From Adiantum capillus-veneris (Eukaryota; Streptophyta; Polypodiopsida; Polypodiales; Pteridaceae), in assembly GCA_014529385.2 (NCBI GenBank), contig CM043958.1:124334817-124398816 (forward strand): DNA of 64,000 nucleotides, in the 5' to 3' direction. Both the position numbers and the translations under genes were made by a program. Under the pieces are notes generated by a model that saw only the letters and a program-made list of their open reading frames with translations, had not been told where the DNA came from and made no database searches. Positions 44,476 to 56,940 of this stretch are shown one piece after another (position 1 is the first letter of the stretch; each line of letters opens with the position of its first letter).

Positions 44476-45680
44476 AATCCTTCATGGAAATTCCCTCAGT
44501 CTCACAATCTACCTCTACTAGAATACTATACAACAATATTGTGCATTCTTCTACATGTAAAGCACCTTTTGAGGTGATGAGAGGAAGGTCAAAAGTTTCC
44601 ACCATTTTGAAAATGCATGGGAATATGTTCGCTACTACTAATGAGTATAGTCATGACTTAAGAGATTCTTTCTCTAAGATAAAAAAAGTTATATCTATCA
44701 CACAACAAAAGCACAAGGCTACTTTGCTGACTTCTCTTAAAGTTTCCCAAAGCTCATTTAAGGCACACTACAAGGGAAAGTTGGCATAGACAACTCACGG
44801 GTCATCAAAAGTACTATGCAAACTATCACCCATGTATTATGGACCATTCCAAATTCTATGACCAATCAATGAAATGGGTTATCAAATTAAGATACCCTCT
44901 CATTGGCCAATCCATAATTCATTCCATGTAAGTGTACTAAAGGGCCACAAGGGTGAGCCACCACCACATGAGCCAGTAGTAGTAGAAGAAGGCTCTCAAA
45001 TTTGAAGGGGCTAAAGAGATACTGTAGATTGAGCATATCATTTTCCACGAAGACAAGGTGATACACAATGGAAGGTACTATGTTAGTATCTTATTAAGTT
45101 TGAAAATTATCCTTTTGAAGATGTAAATGGATGCAAGAGACCCAATTGAAGGACAATATGCCACTTGTAGACACCTACAATGGGTTGCATACAAAGCCCT
45201 AATGTTTTTACATCAATGTAGTCAATGACAATGAATGAAGAACTACATCCTTCTCTCTTTGAAAATTGGTTGTTTCAAGCACTTCATTAATACGTAAATG
45301 TAACGTGTATGCATATCCAATGTTGCATACTTGCGGCAGAGGTTCTCACAAATACTTAGTACACTCACAATCTGCTCTACAGTGAGGTGCTAGTGCTCAC
45401 TGGGTAGACATACTTGTGGAAGCATTTTTTCCAAGTTCCAAGTAGACTGGTCCTTTACTTTGGAACAATGTCCAATGTGCTAAAAGTGGATACTTAGCAA
45501 AAATCCAATGCACCAAAGATACATCTCCTGAATAGAATCATAGTCGATCGTGACTATGATTTCAAGGGTGGGGTAATGTCACCAAATTTCATTTTTGGTC
45601 TACTGAAATGAATTTTTCTTTCTAGAATTGGCCATTCTAGTGAGAGAAAATAAACAATGTAGAAGGGCCAATTATGTAGA
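44476..45680 (+). pseudogene. Chromovirus 3' fragment: integrase end and chromodomain
   Basis: Plus frames give SSTCKAPFEVMRGRSK and DSFSKIKKVISITQQKHKAT (44484-44789), then MYYGPFQIL, INEMGYQIKIPSHWPIHNSF and HVSVLKGHKGEPPPHEPV. The chromodomain block is YLIKFENYPFEDV near 45090-45125, followed by DNMPLVDTYNG. The trailing sequence matches the 3' UTR of the element at 12270-41634, so this is a second, truncated copy of the same family. No LTR follows; the copia LTR starts at 45887. Confidence 0.75.
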
Positions 45681-45886
45681 ATGAGCAGACGAATGTATGT
45701 GAATTAGCAAATTTGAGAATTCTGAAGGCATTTTTCAAAATTGCCATCAGAATCTGATAAGGGTTCAAATGGGATTTTTAAGGATTTTTTATGTTTGTAA
45801 TATCAATGTCTCCAAAATCAAGATGAATGACCACCCGAACGGGGGAAAGTCAAAAAATGTTATGTGGGAAGTGGAAATAGGCTGTG

Positions 45887-46167
45887 TGTCAAAAGATAGA
45901 GAAGGAGAGAGCTTTAGCTCTTGGAAGCGCGCACACACACAAACACACACACAAAGATGGAGGCAAAACACTGTACTTCTTTTTCTTCACAAACTCAAGA
46001 TAAGAGGTCTACAGAACATAAGGGAAAATACAACATAAAAAGGGGAGCTACTACAACGATCTAGTATGGACCGCTAGTGAGTGAGGTGAGTAGATAAGTG
46101 TGCCATCACTCCGGTAGGTAGACGAGCTTAGTGTAGTCCAGTTGTAGTATCACTGGCGAAGATATGC
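45887..46167 (-). repeat. 3' LTR of copia element
   Basis: Shares with 50791-51068 the blocks AAGATAGAGAAGGAGAGAG, ACACACAAAGATGGAGGCAA, TTCTTCACAAACTCAAGATA and TCTAGTTGTAGTATCACTGG-like text. It contains a short CA microsatellite. The inner edge, GATATGC, is inexact. Confidence 0.85.
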
Positions 46168-46210
46168 GTATCCACCAAGGTGCACCAGTGATGATGACTT
46201 TTGGTGATAG

Positions 46211-46960
46211 TCATCCTGGAGTCGTACATGTTAAGCTTGACATCTCAACACTCACCCTCAAGCTCGATGTCATCTCTCGTATGCCAAGCATTGCCCAAAA
46301 CCATCGTAGCTTTGCTGCTCCAAGGGCCTTCATAAAGATATCTAAAACCTGATCATCCATCGCCACGTACTCCAGCTTGATGTCATTTGTTAAGACCCTC
46401 TCTCTGATGAAGTGATAGTGCACCTAAATGTGCTTTGTCTAGGCATGAAACATTGGGTTTTGTGCCAATTGTATGTTGCTAAGGTTGTCACAATAAATGA
46501 CAATCGGCCTCCTCTATACACGTACTCCAAAGTCGTGAACTAGCAATCCTAGCCATGCTACCTCACATGCCACCACTGCAGCACCCTTGTAATCTGCCTA
46601 TGTACTCAAAAGAGCAATCGTAGGTTGCTTCTTGCTGATCCATGTGATGGTAGCACTCCCAGGTGAGAACATGAATCCGTTGGTGAACCTATGATCGTAT
46701 GTACTACCAACCCAATCCGCGTTTGTGTATCCATAGAGCTGCAAGTACACATTAGCCCTATAAAAGAGTGCATAATTCAAATTAGCATTCAAAAAGCACA
46801 AAGTACGCCTCAGTGTATCCAAGTGTGGTTTCCTAGGAGACTGCATAAACTAACTCACCAATCCAATTTTGTAGCTCAAGTTTGGACGTGAGATAGTATA
46901 GTAGATCAAGCTATCCACAATCTTCATGTACATGATAGTATTATCAAGCACTTGACCTAC
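46211..46960 (-). pseudogene. copia RNase H
   Basis: Frames read YGYTNADWVGSTYDHRFTNG and ATITWISKKQPTIALLST (46846-46598), then HYHFIRERVLTNDIKLEYVA and DQVLDIFMKALGAAKLRWFW (46423-46211). These are the DADWAG, SSKKQ and HFIRE blocks of copia RNase H. A frame change separates them. The wording is otherwise close to active plant elements. Confidence 0.85.
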
Positions 46961-46981
46961 ATCATTTCCCAACTTCAAATT

Positions 46982-47859
46982 CTAATCTAAGGGCATTGGA
47001 ATCGGCTTACAATCAGCCATACCGTACTTTTTCAACATATCCAAAGAATATTGCCTTTGTGACATCCATACACCTTCTTTCATGAAAATAATTTTAATGC
47101 CCAAGAAATACCGCAAGTCTCCCAAGTCTTTCATGTCAAATTTTTGCATAAGTAGAGCCTTGGCGCCCTCTACTTCAACCACGTTATCACCTCCAACAAT
47201 CAAATCATCCACATAGATACATATTACCACAATTCCTACCTCATTCTTCCGCACATACAATGAATGGTCTATATCAGACATCTCAAAGCCCAATGAAATG
47301 AGGAGTGCCACAATCCTCTCATACCAAGCTTTAGGTGCTTGCTTCAGCCCATACAATACTTTCTTTAACCTGCATACAAGGTCACGTAGCCTCATATTTG
47401 CATAGCCTTGTTGCTTCTCCATATACATAGTTTCATCCAAGTCTCCATTCAAAAATGCATTCTTTACATCCATTTGTTTCAACACTCATTTTAATGTGGC
47501 AGTCACTACAATAAACACACGAACGATAGACATTTTAGCTACGGAGTTGAATATCTCCTCATAGTCAATCCCGTAAGTTTGTGCATAAGCTTTGGCCACG
47601 AGTCTAGCCTTGTACCTGCTCACACTCCATCATAATTATGCTTTATTTTGTAAACTCACTTACATCCAATTGCCTTCTTATCCTTTGGTAACGGCACCAA
47701 TTCCCATGTTCCATTTGCATCAAGTGTAACCATGTCTTCATCCATAGCTTCCCGCCATTTTTCATCCTTGACAACATCCTCAAAACATGTGAGTTCTACT
47801 TCCTCTCTGATCTGCGCCATAAATGCACAATGACAAGACACATAACTATCATAACTCAA
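46982..47859 (-). pseudogene. copia reverse transcriptase
   Basis: First frame (47859-47656): KWREAMDEDMVTLDANGTWE and LVPLPKDKKAIGCK. Second (47485-46982): QMDVKNAFLNGDLDETMYME, LKKVLYGLKQAPKAWYERI, ICIYVDDLIVGGDN (YVDD intact) and FDMKDLGDLRYFLGIKI. The segment between 47485 and 47656, with one or more stops, contains the rest of the fingers. It copies element RNA into DNA. Confidence 0.9.
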
Positions 47860-48266
47860 TCTCTACACAATATTTTTTGCTCTTTCTAACCTACATGGTC
47901 CAGGATCACTTCCAGCACTCGAATGCTTTACGTAGGGTATGCCAAACTCTACTCAAAACCACTGTTGTTGGCATCATCATACCATCACTCAAATTTGGTA
48001 ACTTAAAGGCATCATCAACTTTTTCCTTTCCTTCCCTTAATACATTTGAAGAGTTTGTAGGACTCACTCTTTCACGTAACCTGCCACTCCATGGTTTCTC
48101 ACCATGACTTGCACTAGAGGACCCTTGTAGCCCACTCAAAACTTATGACTGTGTACTTGTATTTTTTGCAGCCACATTCTATCTTACATCAGCCCCCAAG
48201 TCATCCTTTACATCAGCATACAAACTTTCCATTGCATAAAAAATGACATCCTTGCTCACCCTCACT

Positions 48267-48900
48267 TTACCCATGTGATAGGATTGTAATACTTGTACCC
48301 TTTTTGCTCAAGGGATAGCCAACAAACATGCATTTTTTGGCTTTTGGATCAAGCTTACTGTGTAGCTCATCTGGCACATGCACATAACCAATATATCCGA
48401 ATACTTTAAGATCTAATACATCTGGTTTTTCACCATTGAACTTTTCTTCAGGTGTCATACCATGTACAACAGCCTCAACCCAATAACAATGAGGCATGTT
48501 CTTCTTATTCATCAATGCTCTAGCCACTTCTACAATGTGCATATTCTTCCGATTTGATCTCAGGCACTTTATATGTTTCCCAATTTGTTTTTCAACCATA
48601 ACTTTGAAATTCTAAAAATTCATTAACACCTCACATTTTTGCTTCATGAAGTAGATCCAAACCTTCCTTTTATGGTCGTTAATGAAACTCACATAGTATC
48701 TGCATCCACCCATAGATGGAGTCTTTGTCGGACCCCATACATATATATGCATGAAATGCAATGCATTCATGCTTACATGCTTATCATGAGGAAAGGATGC
48801 TTTTTCTTGCTTTCCAACTTGACAATCTTTACATACGTTTGGCATTTCAACAACTCAAAACATAGGTAAACATGTAACCATGTCTTTAGTCTACATCATT
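48267..48900 (-). pseudogene. copia integrase
   Basis: Frames: CKDCQVGKQEKASFPHDKHV, then YVWGPTKTPSMGGCRYYVSF (48845-48612) and KCLRSNRKNMHIVEVARALM, MTPEEKFNGEKPDVLDLKVF, KCMFVGYPLSKKG (48599-48267). The CxxC of the zinc module and the WGP/YYVSFIND core text are visible. The first catalytic Asp (usually D-x-WGP) is replaced: the frame has IYVWGP. It is dead. Confidence 0.8.
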
Positions 48901-48924
48901 TTCAGACTCTGTAAATTTACATGA

Positions 48925-49276
48925 CTAATACGATTTGTGCCAAATCTCTATATTTGGAACAACACCTGCACCTCGTGCAAACATGGCAACATTCACCTCG
49001 GGCACATTTACATCTAAAGTAAACAGTCTTCCCACTTTCTTTCCTTGCACAACCAGTCTTCCATCCTTCTTATGCTCTTCAACAAATAGACCATCAGAGT
49101 TAAACATGACTTGTAAACCCTGCTCAGCCATTTGCGCAACAGAAACAAGGTTCTTTGTAATGTTGGGTACATGTAGTACATCATCCAGGTACTTCACTTT
49201 ACCATCTCTCATAGACAATGGCACATTTCATGTATGCATGATAGGATGTGCAGTATCATCCTTAGTTTCTACATAA
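48925..49276 (-). pseudogene. copia protease end and GAG-pre-integrase domain
   Basis: Minus frame: KVKYLDDVLHVPNITKNLVS, VAQMAEQGLQVMFNSDGLFV and RLVVQGKKVGRLFTLDV. The LHVPNITKNLVSVAQ block is the hallmark of the segment between protease and integrase in copia elements. The HHCC histidines are reduced to IWHKSY. Confidence 0.8.
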
Positions 49277-49349
49277 CCAGGACTTTGTAAAGTCTGCATT
49301 TCCTTGAACCATTCACCATGGTTGGTCATATGACCACAGAATCCACATA

Positions 49350-50368
49350 CTAGACATTATCACTTGATATTGTCACATTTTCAAACATAGTATTCAACAT
49401 GTGCTGCACCACAAATAGCCTCTTGGGCTCATCTGGATTCTTGCTAGTAGTTACATAATTGTTTTGATGCCTCCTGTCTGGACAATCACATTCAAAATGA
49501 CCACGTCTTCCACAGTCCCAACATACTACGTTTCCGTGTTGACCCGCATTATTGTGGTGCACATTTCCACGACCTTTTCGACTCCCCCTGCCTCAAAAGT
49601 TTCCTCGAACACCACATGTGTTCTGACCATGATTGTTGTTCTATTGTTGTTCTTGGTGGTTTCCCCTTCCTTGGCCTTGTCCACAACCTATACCATGTCC
49701 TCTTCCTCTTCCTTTGTTGTTGAAAATGACCTGTTCATAATTGTTTCCACCCTGCATAATGAGTCTTCCTCAAGTTCCTTATCTTCCACAATCAATAAGG
49801 ACACTAAATCTGTAAACGAGGGAATTTTCTCTCGAAGATGGATGTCAGTTTTAAACTATTTTTACTCAAGACCCAAACCTTGCAAACAGACTTCTACTTT
49901 ATCATCATTGATTGTCACACCAATCAATGCAAGTGACTCACATATGTTCTTTATTGTCAGCAAATAGTCATTGATGGATATGATTTTCTTTTGAACAATA
50001 TTCAACTCAATCTTCAATTGCAGCTTCCTTACCTTTGTGTTGGTCACATCCAATGATAGCTAAGTGTCCCAAGCCTCCTTAGGAGATTGGGCATCCTGTA
50101 TATGCCCAATCATAGTATCTTGTATAGTGGAAGAAAGCCAATACATGACTTTTTGAGCTCCCTTGTTCCAATTTTTAAATGTGTTAATTTGCACAGCAGT
50201 CCCACCTTCCGCTGGTAGTAGTGGTGCTACCTCATGCTCTCCATCAATGTAGTCCTAATAACCTTTGCCCATAAGGAAATTGGTCATTCTGAACTTCCAA
50301 GCATGAAAGTTGTTCTCGTCCAGTTTCTCACTGACTACCTGGTTAACACCATCATTGTTAGATGACAT
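49350..50368 (-). pseudogene. copia gag
   Basis: The start codon at 50368-50366 opens MSSNNDGVNQVVSEKLDENN, then FHAWKFRMTNFLMGKGY and a stop. IELNIVQKKIISINDYLLTI and KNICESLALIGVTINDDKVE (50053-49862) are the UBN2-type capsid part. The zinc knuckle is CWDCGRRGHFECDC (about 49500). At least four stops break it. The start fits: it lies about 410 bp downstream of the PBS. Confidence 0.85.
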
Positions 50369-50778
50369 GTTTTCAGTCCTTCACACAATCTTCAAGCAGC
50401 CTTCTAAAAAAATTCGGTTACCACCTATAATCGAAATTTGTGTACACACACCTGTTTCATTGTACATAAGAGTATTTATGCACACTATAGCCAAACCAAA
50501 TCTTTATGCAACACCTATATGTAGATTTGTAGAATCTAAAAACTTAGCGTTTATGAACGCAAATGCACTCTAACTCCAAAAAAAGGGTCAAAATGCTCTC
50601 AGAATAGAAATCCACGACTACATAGTCCTAGTCCAAAGGAATTTATAAAACCTTGAGATACACACTCTCCAAGTGGAATCACCTGAATCAAAGATCGCTG
50701 ACGATGGCTCCTAGGAATACCAAAGCCGCTTCTTAGACTGCTCCTGCTTGCTGCTCCAAGCTACTCAAACACAACTAG

Positions 50779-50790
50779 GCTCTAATACCA
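50779..50790 (-). promoter_or_regulatory. Primer binding site of copia element
   Basis: The minus strand reads TGGTATTAGAGC next to the LTR, one base from TGGTATCAGAGC. Confidence 0.85.
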
Positions 50791-51068
50791 TGCGAGAAGA
50801 TAGAGAAGGAGAGAGATCGAGCTCTTGAAAGCACGCACGTGCACACACACACACACAAAGATGGAGGCAAAAGACTTTACCTCTTCTTCTTCACAAACTC
50901 AAGATAAGAAGTCTACAAAAAAGGGAAAATACAATATAAAAAAGGGAACTAATACAATGGTCTAGTATGAGCTGCTATTGAGTGAGGTGAGTAGATAATT
51001 GTGCCATCACTCTGGTAGGTAGACCAGTTAGGTATATTCTAGTTGTAGTATCACTGGCAAAGATATGC
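50791..51068 (-). repeat. 5' LTR of copia element
   Basis: Partner of 45887-46167. Plus-strand start TGCGAGAAGATAGAGAAGG. Carries a CA microsatellite (about 50842-50857). Confidence 0.85.
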
Positions 51069-51178
51069 TACTAGTCCTAAAATAGGCAGAGAATGCATGT
51101 GCATGCACACACACCGGGGGGGGAGGGGGGGATTTTGCTCATGAAAGGTCAATCTTGCCTCTGTTTTGTATGCATGTA

Positions 51179-51243
<65 letters not shown>

Positions 51244-51354
51244 CCCCCCCCCCCCAAACACAAGTCTCCATAGTTATGACTGCTCAAGATTATGACTAAT
51301 TAACTATATAGGTTTCTACTTCTTAAATGCTTACATATCTTCTTTCCATCTTGA

Positions 51355-51412
<58 letters not shown>

Positions 51413-52069
51413 TCTCCCTGTCTATCTCACACGCGTGCGCGTGCGCGTGCACATATGCTTCATGTGACTATTGCCTAATAATTGAGGCCCTTGGCAATGT
51501 TTGACACAAAAAAATAGAAAAACTAATCTTGCATGGCTGGCCTTGTCATAGTAGTTGATGTGTAAATTGGTGTAAATATGTAAATAAGTCATAGTAGTTA
51601 ATCTATAAATAGGATAACATGGATAAATTGCTTTATAGGTTTTTTCTCAAAATCTAAAAAGAAAACTCAAAATATACATGGAAGATTATGTGGAACACAT
51701 TTATAAAATCAAAAACTTTTTTCTTGTAAAGGAAAAATGCAATCTCTCCATCAAAACAAAGCACTAACCTTATGAGTAATTTTTTCACTTCAACAAGTTT
51801 GTACAGAAAAACCCCCGCTTTGGAGGAGGTATGAATGAAAAACCAAAACACGAGTTAAACTTTTTGTACTAAGAGAAATTTTTAAAATATCAAAAAAGTA
51901 GTTAGTGCATGGTCTATGTGAGTGCCATACAGAAGTATGGTGAGGAGTCGGCATAATTTATAAGAAATAGAATTCATGCCCTTCCCCGTATTCTGTTTCC
52001 TACTGCATAGTCATGGTAATCATGAACAAGATAATAAGCATGAATTTCTCTCTCTCAATTTGATATCAA
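51069..52069. other. Microsatellite-rich non-coding stretch
   Basis: No gene seen. A CT tract at 51186-51240 is followed at once by about 15 C; there is another CT tract at 51357-51409 and an alternating purine-pyrimidine run (ACGCGTGCGCGTGCGCGTGC, 51431-51450). Confidence 0.7.
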
Positions 52070-52470
52070 TTACTTGACATGGTCATGTAACTTTCTCTCT
52101 TGTAGTTTTGTATTCAAATCCTTGCCCAAAGCTATGTTGACCATAACCTGCAATCAATGTGTTCCAAGAGACTACATCTTGGATAGAAAATTGGCTAAGA
52201 ACTTTGGGTGCTTTTTTAAGGGAACCAAGGTTGGCATTCATATTGAACAAAGCATTGCCAACAAGCACAACATGTTTCACCAACGATCCCTTGCTAGCAA
52301 TGTTATTGCGCATTTTTCCACCCATCTGAAGGTCTTGCATTGAGGACATACGTCTTCAAGGCACAAGCATAGGTGATTGCATTTGGCACATTTAGTGAGA
52401 ACCACACATCACAATTACCCAAGTAATCCCTCACATCCAAGACCTTCTGTAGCCTCCCAACTCTTAGGTG
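52070..52470 (-). pseudogene. PPR protein fragment (fern-type)
   Basis: Minus strand, with a stop and frame change: PNAITYACALKTYVLNARPS, then NNIASKGSLVKHVVLVGNAL, FNMNANLGSLKKAPKVL and QDVVSWNTLIAGYGQHSFGQ. These are the P, L and S-type helices of a PLS-class pentatricopeptide protein (RNA editing or processing in organelles). NAITYACxLK and VVSWNxLIAGYxQxxxGQ are the wording I associate with expanded fern families. Only about 1.5 motif sets are left, so it is a relic or captured piece. Confidence 0.75.
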
Positions 52471-53545
52471 AGCTTATTCTCTTTAGTGGTCCATTGGAAG
52501 AGCCATTTTTGGCCTCCTGTGTGATGATAATTTCAAGAATCCCTTTGAGAATTGCTGAAGGTGTATTGGTGACCTCATTCTCTTTAGTGTTCTCTTGAAA
52601 GAGCCATTTCATCCTCTTCCATGTCATAATCCTCATTTTCATTAATAGAAGATCTTGCCCTATGTTTTGGTCCCCATCCCTCATGGAAAGGCTTATTTTA
52701 CTCCCAATCATGGAAACAACCTTAACCCATACTCCTTCATCTCTTTTCACAACATGTGTTGCATTAGCAACCAATCAAATGTGTGGCAATTTGGGACACA
52801 TGCACAATTCCTTCCTTTCAATCATGAAAGCCCCCAAAGCTACCATGATCCATGAAACATGAAACCCTACTTTGGTAAATAATTAAAAACTCAAGTTTTT
52901 GTGATTGATTCCATTTTAAAGAGATAGGGTAATTTATATCATCTTGATCCTCCTATTGTAGTCTTTGCCTTCATGATTGTCCTCATTGCCATCATATCCA
53001 TTGTATCTCTCCCTATGATCATCATGGTTTTTGTGACTCTTTTAATTACTATCCCTTTAGCTATGCTCCCTTCTATTCTCTATCATGTTGTCTTTGTCTT
53101 TCATAGCTTCTCTCATGTCGATCATGTCTATAGTGATCTCCATCATCGTGTCTCCTATAATTTCCATCATCCTCTCTTCTAAGAATCAGGACTCTTGTAT
53201 GCACCAAAAACCTGCCCTTCTTGCATCCTATCCTCACACACAATCAAGGTTTCTTGTCTATAGCATATCCAAATCTTCAGCTTGGGAGGCTTGTGAGTGG
53301 CAGAGAAGCGCAAAAAAAGCTGCCTACAAATGATTTGGACTCTTGTGTCAGAGTTGGTGTTTGAACCTGTGGGTTAGAGTTCAAGGCACATGCATCTTGC
53401 AACAAGGAATCAAGGCAACATATAAAAACACTATGGCTGTGTGTGCCAATCTATTGTTGTTTACCAAATTATGGATAGGATGTGTTTCAAAGTTCATTGT
53501 CTAGTAATGTTTGGACGTGATGTGCTCACAATTCATGAATTGAGA
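52471..53545. other. Unassigned sequence
   Basis: A 119-codon minus ORF (52415-52774) overlaps the PPR relic and shows no motif. Plus-strand ORFs near 52973-53333 are made of ATC-rich text (ATCATG / ATCATC repeats) and are not convincing. Confidence 0.4.
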
Positions 53546-54015
53546 TTCTTGGAATCCTACCAAGTCAAGCCACAATCCAGTAAGGTAACAAAATCACCAT
53601 CCATGAGTGAAAAGGTCTTGAAAGTAGCAATAGAACTATCCAGAAAGGTCACCCTATGGTTTAGGAACACTCTCTCATGGTCAAAACGTCAAAAAACCAT
53701 GATTTAAGCACTCAAATCTGAAGATTAGGCTCACTAACGCGTAGTCGTGAACCTCAACAAAACTGAAAAGGCGACACTTGAATGAAGGAGCATGGAAAGA
53801 GGAACACAATGCAAGTTTCAAAACTAAAAATGGATTACCCAATCATTAGTTTCGATGATTACAAGTTGGAACTTTGTAGTCGCTTGAGCATACATACAAT
53901 AGAGCATCTTTTTCTTCAAAAGATAAGCCCCCCTTCACATTAAGGTTATTTACTTTTATACCTAGGGATTTCTAAATGGCCAATGGCCAGCTCACATGGG
54001 CTTTTACACATATCA
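53546..54015 (-). repeat. LTR fragment of giant family
   Basis: Matches the copy B LTR (about 5150-5620) in the same orientation: AAAGGTCACCCTA, GAACACTCTC, CAAAACGTCAAAAA, then ACTAACGCGTAGTCGTGAAC, CTTGAATGAA, GATTACAAG and ATACCTAGGG-type blocks. Neither end of the LTR is kept. Confidence 0.7.
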
Positions 54016-54029
54016 TGACAGAATTCCAA

Positions 54030-54990
54030 GTTAGGGGAGATTCTTAGGAAAGAAAATGAAGATTTGAAAGCTTTGGCAGCCACCTTACAAGGCAAACTTG
54101 ACTGCATGCAGCCTAAGTTTACCTACACAGATGGTCATGGCAACGATGAAAAAGAAGAGCAAGGAGATACACAAAGAGATCCTGATGCTCAACAGGGACA
54201 ATCACAAATAGAGCAAACTAAGTCATCTTCTAAAGTGACACACATTGCACCCAATAAAGGTCAAGACAAAGCAAAACAACATCAGGGGGTACAAAGGAGC
54301 CTACGGTACTTGAAACACTACCTCAAAGGACACACCGTTTAATAGAACAACCCATCACTGAAATGAAAGAACAAATTGCAAGGACAAAAGAGGAGCATTG
54401 GAAGAAAGCACTAGAATGGGAAATCAGAATCCTCCATTCAAATAATCTACAGCTCTTGAAACCAATGACAATCAATGAGGATTGTTACACTCTCTCACTC
54501 TCACTTCCATTGATAAGTTAGGAACTTCTTCGCAAGAAATCCATCATCAAAGAGGAAATGTTGGAAGCTCAACCAAATGAGCAACAACCAGAGTGGAGAA
54601 TTCACATGATGAGGGCACCCACTTCACTCAAAAAAGATGTCACGTTTCTACCTTGTGCCCTCAGTTCGGACATGGATTCAGCATGAAACACTACAAAAAA
54701 TGACAGTTGGTTGAACTACCCAGCACTACCAGGTCCCAAAGATAAAGAAAGACTAGATGAGAAGTACATGCTCAACACTCTCACAATAGCAGTCAAGCAG
54801 TATGGACTTCCCGACCTATCTTATCAGATACTAACAAAAACATGTAGAATGATCGCCGCACGTATCACAATGTACCATAAACACTAGATTTTGGAAACTC
54901 CATGGTTATCATTTTTGGAAGGAAACAGGGGTTTAGTCTATGACCTCAGTAAGCAATAGTCGGATGAGTAGATTCTATATGGCTTCTTTC
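54030..54990 (+). pseudogene. Orphan coiled-coil ORF remnant
   Basis: Plus strand, three frames: LRKENEDLKALAATLQGKLD (54040-54100) and a polar Gln/Lys-rich part to 54342; then PITEMKEQIARTKEEHWKKA and LEWEIRILHSNNLQLLKP (to 54460); then KKSIIKEEMLEAQPNEQQPE, DEKYMLNTLTIAVKQYGLPD and LSYQILTKTCRMIAARITMY (to 54885). Composition and heptads make a real former protein likely. I do not recognise the family. It could be an ORF of a relative of the giant elements, but no block matches copy A directly. Confidence 0.5.
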
Positions 54991-55729
54991 AGCATTTAAT
55001 GTTCATGCCTTCTTAATTCATGAACACCTTTGACAAAGCATTCTATACATGATTTCTCATCATGAATACCACTCTCTTTGGACCAGAAGTCAACAACATG
55101 TGGGCAAGGTTTGTGAGTTTCCATGCAATGGAACTTCATTAAATAGACACCAGCAAATGCTTTTCCCCCTAAATACAAAGAGCTAGCAAGATCATATCAA
55201 GAATCATATAAGAACAAGGAAAGCGCTACTCGTAACGGTGACCATTTATCCGAAGACCACCCCAATTTTGACTCATGTCAAGGACAACATGTAATAGGAG
55301 GGAGGAATTGTTGGAAGATTCCAACGACAATGAGGGCCAAGTGTGTGCCAAGAGAAATTTTATCTGTGTAATCCCAATTGATTGTAATATTTTTGCCAAA
55401 ACCCATATCCACCATCATTTTGTAATTCTGAAGCTTTGAGATAGACAGGTGATATGCAATGCGAGCATGGGTAGATTTGCGGATTTGCAAATGAAGTTCG
55501 GTCTCTAGTTGTCAAAGATGGGTTTGGGAATTTGTTGTTCTTTCTTGGGTTCACTTTGGATGCATGAAGAGGTTTTCTGTGAATTTTTTTGTCTTGTAAT
55601 GGGGAGTTGTTTGGAAGTTTCCATGTGGCATCAATATGTCCCAAATGTAACATATTAGGTGAGTTTGCTAGACTGTATTAATAAGAAGGGGACCATTCCA
55701 TTAGTATCTCATAGGTGGAGGAGGAGGAG

Positions 55730-55777
<48 letters not shown>

Positions 55778-56121
55778 TCCTCCCATGGCTATGGAGATCA
55801 TCTCCCCCCAAGGGCGTACGCATTGGGTGAAATGTTGGCACCAATGGTTGCAGGGGTTGTGGTGGTTGCCCTTTGGGGATGGTTTCCCACAAGTGGGCTC
55901 CGGCCCATCAGCCAAATTGGGTGAAATATTTTTGCAAAAGGAAGATAGGGAAGGCTACAGCGGCACCATTGTTGCCCTCTTCCCCTCAATTTCCTTGAAG
56001 AGGAAGTTAAAACACTATTTTTGGAGGCAATTTTGCATATGCATGAGAAAGAAAATTGGGAGATCTCTCTCATGCTCTCTATCTTTTGTGTAACAAAGAA
56101 AAAAAGAGAGATCTCAAATTT

Positions 56122-56160
<39 letters not shown>

Positions 56161-56940
56161 TTTGTGACACTCTTGATCTTATGCATTGAAAAAAGGAGGG
56201 ACGGGAGAAGCTTGAGGGAGAAAAAACCACTTCATTTCTCTCTCTCTCTCTCTCTCTCTCATAGTGGTGAAGGAGAAGAACTCTTTTGTTTTTTCTCTCA
56301 AACAAGAAGAAAAGAAAAATCTCTTTCTCTCTTTCGTTGCTTTACAACAAAATTTAGGGAAGAATAACATATTTTTATATTGTTCTTTCTCAGATATGAA
56401 GTTGAAGGCCAACAGGGACAATAGGATCATATGTTTTTGTACTTGAAGCTGAATAAAGATAGGGTTGGTTTTGGTTTGCTAGAGTTATGAAGAACCTTAA
56501 TCTTGTAGTCTATGTTGATTAGCGTTTAGGTTACATAGAGCCTAGTTTTGTCAAACTCTTTCAATTGCTTTATAATCCAAAATGTCTTGTTTTTTTGGTT
56601 TCTCCTAGAATGATAAGTCTATTTACCTTCATACAAAATGTCTTTCTTTCAGACCTCCTCGAACAAGAAGTCTGTTTACCTATTCTAGAATGAGAAGTCG
56701 GTTTCCATTCATCCAGATTCTCAACATTTTCCTATCATTAAAGCTAATCTTGAGCTCTTGTCACAAATTTCATCTGCATTTTCACTTAACTATCAATGAA
56801 TGGGATGGATCTACTTAGAGAGATGCCCTCCCCAAAGGTCCATGTTAAAAGTATGCAATAGTGGAGGGTGAAATAGAGTACACAAATGGACAGAGGTAAA
56901 TGCACGAGAGAACTTTTGACTTTCAATCAAAATGAAACAC
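54991..56940. other. Unassigned, with microsatellites
   Basis: GGA then GA repeat (55715-55774), GT repeat (56124-56152) and CT repeat (56238-56260). A 144-codon plus ORF (55659-56093) crosses the GA tract and has no motif. Nothing else is supported. Confidence 0.5.

Larger units (their letters stand above)
45887..51068 (-). mobile_element. Degenerate Ty1/copia element
   Basis: Minus strand. LTRs of about 280 bp (45887-46167 and 50791-51068) enclose gag, GAG-pre-integrase, integrase, RT and RNase H in the copia order (integrase before RT). The PBS is of initiator Met tRNA type. No matching 5-bp repeats flank it, so the ends or flanks have changed. The coding part is full of stops, but the RT domain is well kept. 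Confidence 0.9.

Noticed and set aside
55659-56093. 144-codon plus ORF across a GA tract
   Set aside because: No domain; part of it is the GA repeat, and overlapping ORFs of similar length exist on both strands.
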